Program-made: the position numbers and the translations under genes | NCBI GenBank assembly: GCA_016183835.1 | Contig: JACPDV010000347.1 | Coordinates: 1-18,417, forward strand | Direction of reading: 5' to 3' | Source of the DNA: Armatimonadota bacterium | GTDB lineage: Bacteria > Armatimonadota > UBA10988 | DNA: 18,417 nucleotides | Shown: piece by piece, positions 14,534 through 18,417 of the stretch | Numbering within the stretch: position 1 is the stretch's first letter | Layout: each line of letters opens with the position of its first letter | Notes under the pieces: model-generated | The model's database searches: none | Told to the model about the DNA's origin: nothing | Seen by the model: only the letters and a program-made list of their open reading frames with translations

Positions 14534-15200
14534 GGACGGCCCTTCGCGAAGCCGCCCGGCAGGGCCGGGCGGACGCCGTCATCCCGTTCGTGGCGGATTG
14601 CGGGCCGTCCGACCGGCAGGCGCTGCTCCGGCTGGTCTGTCACGACTACCACACCATCCGCAAGCGCGAGGGCCACGTCCGGCTGGCCGCTTACCTGCTC
14701 GCCGACGGGGCCGAGCCGGAGCTGGGGCTGGTGTTCGAGGTGGCGCGCGGCGGGCAAGCGGAGCTGCGCGGGGCGGACAAGCGGCGCTGCTGGAGCATGG
14801 CGCGACCCTGACGCCGGCGGTCTTCTACGCGGCGGTGGGGCATCTCCAGCGCCACGGCAACGGGCACTACGAGCTCGCCGAGCTGTTCGTGCAACATGGG
14901 TTCGACATCAACCACAACGAGGGCCGCACGCCGCTGCACGCCTTCGCCGCGCACGAGGATGTGAGGGGCGTGATCTGGCTGCTGGAGCACGGGGCGGACG
15001 TGGACGCGCGGGATGTGGAAGGCAACACGCCGCTGCACGTGGCGGCGGCGCGGAACGCGGGGACGAAGGTGTTGCAGGTGCTGGTGGAGCACGGGGCGCA
15101 GGTGGAGGCGCGGAACGCGGCGGGCGAGACGGCGCTGGACCGGGCGGGGGCGGGGGGGAAGGGAAGGGGGGCAGGGTGGTTGGCGGGGATGGGGAGGTAG
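14530..15200 (+). CDS. Ankyrin-repeat protein, frameshifted
   Basis: The gene starts at an ATG overlapping the hydrolase stop (ATGA). The first frame gives a helical N-terminus with R-E-A-A-R-Q-G-R-A-D-A-V and A-A-Y-L-L-A-D-G-A-E-P, already ankyrin-like, and stops at 14811. From about 14772 a different frame continues seamlessly with L-L-E-H-G-A-T-L-T-P-A, then clear ankyrin repeats: G-R-T-P-L-H-A-F-A-A-H-E-D .. L-L-E-H-G-A-D-V-D-A-R, G-N-T-P-L-H-V-A-A-A-R-N .. L-V-E-H-G-A-Q-V-E-A-R and G-E-T-A-L-D-R-A. One missing base near the GGGG at 14770-14773 would restore a ~223-residue protein with about five repeats. Ankyrin repeats bind partner proteins; there is no signal peptide, so it is presumably cytoplasmic, an odd partner for an exported hydrolase. 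The C-terminal 15 codons are glycine-rich because of G-runs. Confidence 0.72.
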
Positions 15201-15208
15201 GTGGGGGG
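15142..15208 (+). other. G-tracted stretch with G-quadruplex potential
   Basis: At least eight runs of three or more G occur within 67 bases, including GGGGG (15146-15150), GGGGGGG (15152-15158), GGG (15161-15163), GGGGGG (15166-15171), GGGG (15185-15188, 15191-15194) and GGGGGG (15203-15208), with loops of 1-8 nt. It covers the end of the ankyrin gene and the first bases after it. It could fold as a G-quadruplex in the non-template strand or mRNA and is a likely spot for sequencing errors. Confidence 0.5.
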
Positions 15209-15264
15209 CGGCGGCGTCAGTGGCAAGTGTGGCCGGTTCCTCCCCAGTTGCCAAGCCGCTGGAG

Positions 15265-15292
15265 CATGTATCTGAATCGGTATCTATACATG
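15265..15292 (+). promoter_or_regulatory. AT-rich operator/promoter-like site before the defence operon
   Basis: In otherwise GC-rich DNA this 28-base island has CATGTAT (15265-15271) and ATACATG (15286-15292) as perfect inverted arms with a 14-nt loop, plus GTATCT repeated directly 12 nt apart (15268-15273 and 15280-15285). TATCTA/TATACA could be a -10 box; TTGCCA at 15248-15253 is a -35 candidate 15 nt before TATCTG. It lies about 145 nt before the first gene of the operon. Confidence 0.35.
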
Positions 15293-15423
15293 ACACGCGG
15301 AGGACTGCTGCCCTGTCGGTTGAAGGCGTGCAGCGCCGAACGTCGCACGGCGTGCAGAACCAGTGTGCTGCTTGTCGGCGCCAGGATGCCACCACTGCGG
15401 GCGGCGTTCGGCGGCGGACAGGC

Positions 15424-15432
15424 GGGGAGGGG
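15424..15432 (+). promoter_or_regulatory. Ribosome binding site deciding the start of the nuclease-NTPase gene
   Basis: GGGGAGGGG, with GGAGG at 15426-15430, sits 4 nt before the GTG at 15435. The residues after this GTG (S-E-S-F-A-G-G-P-A-A-I-A-G-F-L-Y-Q) look like a genuine domain start, unlike the arginine-rich text of the longer open frame beginning at 15176. Confidence 0.5.
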
Positions 15433-15434
15433 TA

Positions 15435-17467
15435 GTGAGCGAATCATTCGCCGGTGGACCGGCGGCCATTGCGGGCTTCCTCTACCAGATGCTGTGCCAA
15501 ACAGGCCTGGTGGCCGTTCGCACAACTGGTCTGGCGAGCCCGGTGGCCCTTTGGATGGTCTGCTCAAGCTCATCCGGGTCGATGGCATCACGAACGAGAG
15601 ATACCAGGATGGCTACGTCCAGCACGTCGATGAGCTAAGCGCCACGCGGGTAACGCTGGTGCAGGTCAAGTCCTCCATCTACAGCGAATCCAGTGCGTTC
15701 CCGCTATCGAAGGTCGCCGAAGTGGTGCGCTCCTTCGATGCGAGCGTTGCCTCACTGCCGGCCGGAGTGCGGGTTGAGCGCTTCTACTTGCTGATGAACC
15801 AGCGACTAGCCGGTGCGTGGCGGGAGCGGCGCAGTGGAGTGGCCAAGGCGCTCAAGCGCGCCCTCGGGGTTGAGGAGGAGGAGCGGAGTCCCAGCCGCAG
15901 GCGTAAGCAAAGCACGCTGGACAGGATCCGGCAGCGCCAACTGCGCATCTTCGACCAGACTGCGGCAGTGCCGGAGCTTGCGGAGGACCAGTGGGTGGAG
16001 GACCTTCGACGGTTCGGAAGGAGTCTCGGCTGTACCGAGGACGAGGTCGATTCTGGGATCTCCCAGTTGGTCTTCGGAATGATGCGGACGATCACCGGGA
16101 CGACAGCCGCTCGGTGGATCGGCGCACGGTCATTGCGCTATGCCTTTACCGGGTCAACAGAGGCGAAGCGGCTGTCACGAAAGGAATTGGCCGACAAAGC
16201 GCGCCAGCAAGTCCGAAGCGAAATGGGCAATGCGGTTCAGTGGCGCGCTTCGCCGCCGGCCGAGCCGGACGCGGGGCTATTGCCCCGACCACGACTTGTA
16301 CGCGAACTCGATGAGTACTGCACACAGTCGCCGCTTGTGTTCGTTACCGGGGAGGGCGGCGTTGGTAAATCAGCCTTGCTCCACCAATGGCTGCTCGAAC
16401 GGGCGGCGCGAGAGGGCGATGAGCACTCACCCTTGTGCTATGTTGGCGAGGCCGCGACCGCCGCGCAGGACGATAGCCGGTGGATGTCGCGGGTCCTGGC
16501 GGACGAGTGGTGCTGTCTGCCAAGCCGTCGAAGTGAATCCAACGCAGAGGCTATCCGGCGGTTGGAGGCGGCGTCCACGGCTTTGGAGGCTGCGCGCCCG
16601 CTCGCCCTGCTTGGGCTTGACGGCCTCGATGAGCAGCATGGCAGCGATCTGAGCGTGCTCCGGCGGCTGCTTTGCGCGCTCTGGGGATCAGTGTCGCGTG
16701 ACGCCGATGGCCTGAGGCCGGCGCCTGCCGCAACGCTTATCGCATCCTGCCGGCGAGGCGACCGCGATAGGCTCGTTGAGATTCTGGGCTTGGACCGCCA
16801 TGGCATGGGTTACGGTGGGCAGGTCCCTCCGGTGCTCGTAGTGCCTCCCTTTGACGTAGACGAGTTGTTGGCCGCGGCCACACACTCGGCACCCGGCATC
16901 GCGGCCCGGTTCCAGGCTGCCGCAGGCGTGGGCCCCAGTGCCGCCCAAGCGTACGACCAGTCGGACGGACTAGCGACGCTGGGCACAGAGGCGGCAGCGG
17001 CGACCGCAGAACCGGTACCCGACTGGCTTGTCGCGGAGCTGCGACAGCCGGTCATCTGGGGCGCCTTCCTCCAGCTATACGAGCAGGACCGTCACGCGGC
17101 AGAACGACTGCTTGCAGACGAGGATGGCGCGCGCGACGCTCTCGCAGCCCGGGTCGTTCGCTGGTTCGTCACCAAGTGCGGGCGACGAAAAGTGTGGATG
17201 CATCCAGATCGCCTCCCGGAGGCCCTGGCCCGCGCGGCAGCCGGGACAGCCAACCTGGGCCAGGGATACGGTGACCAGGACTGGCTACAAAGCGGGGCCG
17301 GCGATGCATGCCTCGAGCAGGAAGAGTGCCGGGCGCTGTACCTCGAAGCACTCTCCGGCGGGCTGGTCATGGAGGAGACCAATCGAACATGGCGGTGGAG
17401 GCACCCGTTCGTCCACGCCTACCTCTGCCGCTTGGCGGAAAAGAACCGCTGGAGGCCCCGGCAATGA
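15435..17467 (+). CDS. Nuclease-STAND/NACHT NTPase, probable anti-phage defence effector, one frame correction
   Basis: After one missing base is restored near 15520-15545 the product is about 677 residues. The first ~30 residues (F-A-G-G-P-A-A-I-A-G-F-L-Y-Q) resemble the start of DUF4297/Cap4-like restriction-endonuclease-fold domains. The matching core follows in the other frame: P-L-D-G-L-L-K-L .. E-R-Y-Q-D .. V-T-L-V-Q-V-K-S-S, with the Q-x-K lysine encoded at 15668-15670. A charged helical linker leads to the NTPase: Walker A GEGGVGKS (16349-16372), Walker B L-A-L-L-G-L-D-G-L-D-E (16601-16633), the D-G-L-D-E form typical of NACHT/STAND proteins, then a sensor-like A-T-L-I-A-S-C-R. The C-terminus carries W-R-W-R-H-P-F-V-H-A-Y-L, as in the end of STAND ATPase modules. 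Such proteins sense infection, oligomerise and activate DNA cleavage. Unlike Avs proteins it lacks its own long C-terminal repeat sensor. Coupled by ATGA to the next gene. Confidence 0.72.
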
Positions 17468-18417
17468 GCACCGTCGCGAGCTTGTTTGCGCAGCTCCAGG
17501 CGGAACTGCGGGAAACGCGCGGGGTGGACCCGCTTCGCGAGTTAGCCGCCCGCCTTGTTGACCCGGCCCAACATGCCGACCTGAGCGTGAAGGAGCGCCT
17601 GGACTTGGCATTCACTGCTCTGCGCAGGCTCTTCGACGCCACAGCTGGTGACGTCGAGGCAGCCGAAACAGCGTTGCAGCAGCTGCTCGTTCCGTTGTGC
17701 ATCGGATCAGCCCTGCCGCCTGCGGCCGATGCGGAAACAGAGCAGTACCACTTACGTGGGCTGCTCGAGTCCTGGCTGAAGGGGTGTAGCCAGGACAGGT
17801 TCGAGACGGTCCGAGCCGCGATCCTGCAGCGGGCTGTCGAGATGCTGGGGCAAGGCGACCCACAACAGGCTGCCTGGACTATCTCACGCATCGGGTACCG
17901 CGACGACGGGATCGTCAATGCACTTCTGGAGGCGGCCGAGCGATGCGACCACGAGGGCATGGACCCAGAAGTCGGCAGCGTGATGCTGGATGTTGCGGTG
18001 CGCCTCGGTGTGCCAGCGGAAGAGCGGCAGCGGATAATCGACGCGGTCCGCGCCCGCGCCCGCCGAGGCTTCTCATGGGGGCTGGCCACCGCCATCCTGT
18101 GGCTCGCAGATGAGGAACTCGTCACGGAGTACTTCGCGGAGTGGGTCTCGGCCGCAGCGGAACACCCGCGAGCCGGTCTGGGCCAACTTGCGCGTTGGCC
18201 ATCGGAAGTGGCCGCCAAGTCCCCAGGCGACGTCGACCTGCAGTCCCGCATGTGGGCACTCCTCGAAACGGCCCTCGAACCTGAGCCGGGCGACGTGGTG
18301 GCGGACGCCTTCTATGGGAGCGACCTGTCGTCGCAGGTGAACCACCCAGGCGTGGTCGCGGCACTCCTGCGATGGTTAGGCGGCCGCAGGGGCGACGACC
18401 ATGTGCGGAGCCGGCAA
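17464..18417 (+). CDS. Large helical protein, partner of the nuclease-STAND gene (truncated by window end)
   Basis: The frame opens at an ATG sharing ATGA with the preceding stop, with GGAGG at 17451-17455 (8-nt spacing), and stays open for 318 codons to the right edge, so the real C-terminus is missing. The product is almost entirely amphipathic helix, rich in Leu, Ala, Glu and Arg, with repeated helix-turn-helix pairs (for example L-F-A-Q-L-Q-A-E-L, L-A-A-R-L-V-D-P, A-L-L-E-A-A-E-R-C, V-M-L-D-V-A-V-R-L-G, A-L-L-R-W-L-G). No P-loop, cysteine cluster, signal peptide or membrane segment is visible. The pattern fits a HEAT/TPR-like solenoid without a clear consensus. In single-chain STAND defence proteins the sensor is a C-terminal solenoid; here it may be a separate subunit. 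That role is inference from order and coupling. Confidence 0.7.
   Translation, partial: MSTVASLFAQLQAELRETRGVDPLRELAARLVDPAQHADLSVKERLDLAFTALRRLFDATAGDVEAAETALQQLLVPLCIGSALPPAADAETEQYHLRGLLESWLKGCSQDRFETVRAAILQRAVEMLGQGDPQQAAWTISRIGYRDDGIVNALLEAAERCDHEGMDPEVGSVMLDVAVRLGVPAEERQRIIDAVRARARRGFSWGLATAILWLADEELVTEYFAEWVSAAAEHPRAGLGQLARWPSEVAAKSPGDVDLQSRMWALLETALEPEPGDVVADAFYGSDLSSQVNHPGVVAALLRWLGGRRGDDHVRSRQ

Noticed and set aside
15176..15434. Upstream extension of the nuclease-NTPase frame to a start at 15176
   Set aside because: The added residues are glycine/arginine-rich with no domain character, the start lies in the G-tracted ankyrin tail, and a better ribosome site plus domain start occurs at 15435 in another frame.
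1..18417. CRISPR array, tRNA or rRNA genes
   Set aside because: No regularly spaced repeats and no cloverleaf or rRNA-like conserved stretches were seen on reading either strand; a dedicated tRNA scan was not possible.

Overview
The window is very GC-rich (about two-thirds or more G+C by eye), densely coding, and uses clear GGAG-type ribosome binding sites. I see no rRNA, tRNA or CRISPR array. The gene content suggests a free-living bacterium of the Planctomycetota/Verrucomicrobiota, Acidobacteriota or Armatimonadota type. The clues are a stand-alone UroD-like protein, a fused amino-lipid acyltransferase, a secreted sialidase-like/GH18 hydrolase, a zinc-ribbon M50 protease and an Acidobacteria-like small lipoprotein. 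This placement is inference; no marker gene is present.

Layout. (1) 13-2253, plus strand: an exported TPR protein and a UroD-family protein. (2) 2226-4699, minus strand: a two-gene unit with a fused O-/N-acyltransferase (OlsF-like) followed 11 nt later by a PmtA/OlsG-like N-methyltransferase. It reads as a cassette for making and N-methylating an amino-acid lipid. (3) 4851-7006, plus strand: a small YkvA/DUF1232 protein, a frameshifted zinc-ribbon membrane protein and a zinc-ribbon site-2-type M50 protease. (4) 7322-8995: three overlapping genes headed by a TIGR04255-family protein, flanked by gene-poor DNA of 315 and 356 bases; it looks like an acquired cassette of unknown function. (5) 9352-12132: a lipoprotein, a D-2-hydroxyacid dehydrogenase and a threonine-synthase-type PLP enzyme. 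The last ends in a perfect 8-bp hairpin and then a 25-nt near-perfect inverted repeat that looks like an interspersed REP/MITE element. (6) 12323-15200: the sialidase-like/GH18 fusion, translationally coupled (ATGA) to a frameshifted ankyrin-repeat gene that ends in a strongly G-tracted stretch. (7) 15435 to the right edge: a probable defence operon. Its first gene carries an N-terminal restriction-endonuclease-like QxK domain and a NACHT/STAND-type NTPase. The second gene, joined by ATGA, is a large helical protein cut by the window end.

Three genes (5199-5988, 14530-15200, 15435-17467) each need one single-base frame correction to give a sensible protein. That pattern fits consensus indels in the assembly better than three real pseudogenes, but reads are needed to decide.

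The best candidates for undescribed biology are the nuclease-STAND plus separate helical partner operon at the right edge, the TIGR04255 three-gene cassette, and the OlsF-OlsG-like lipid pair.
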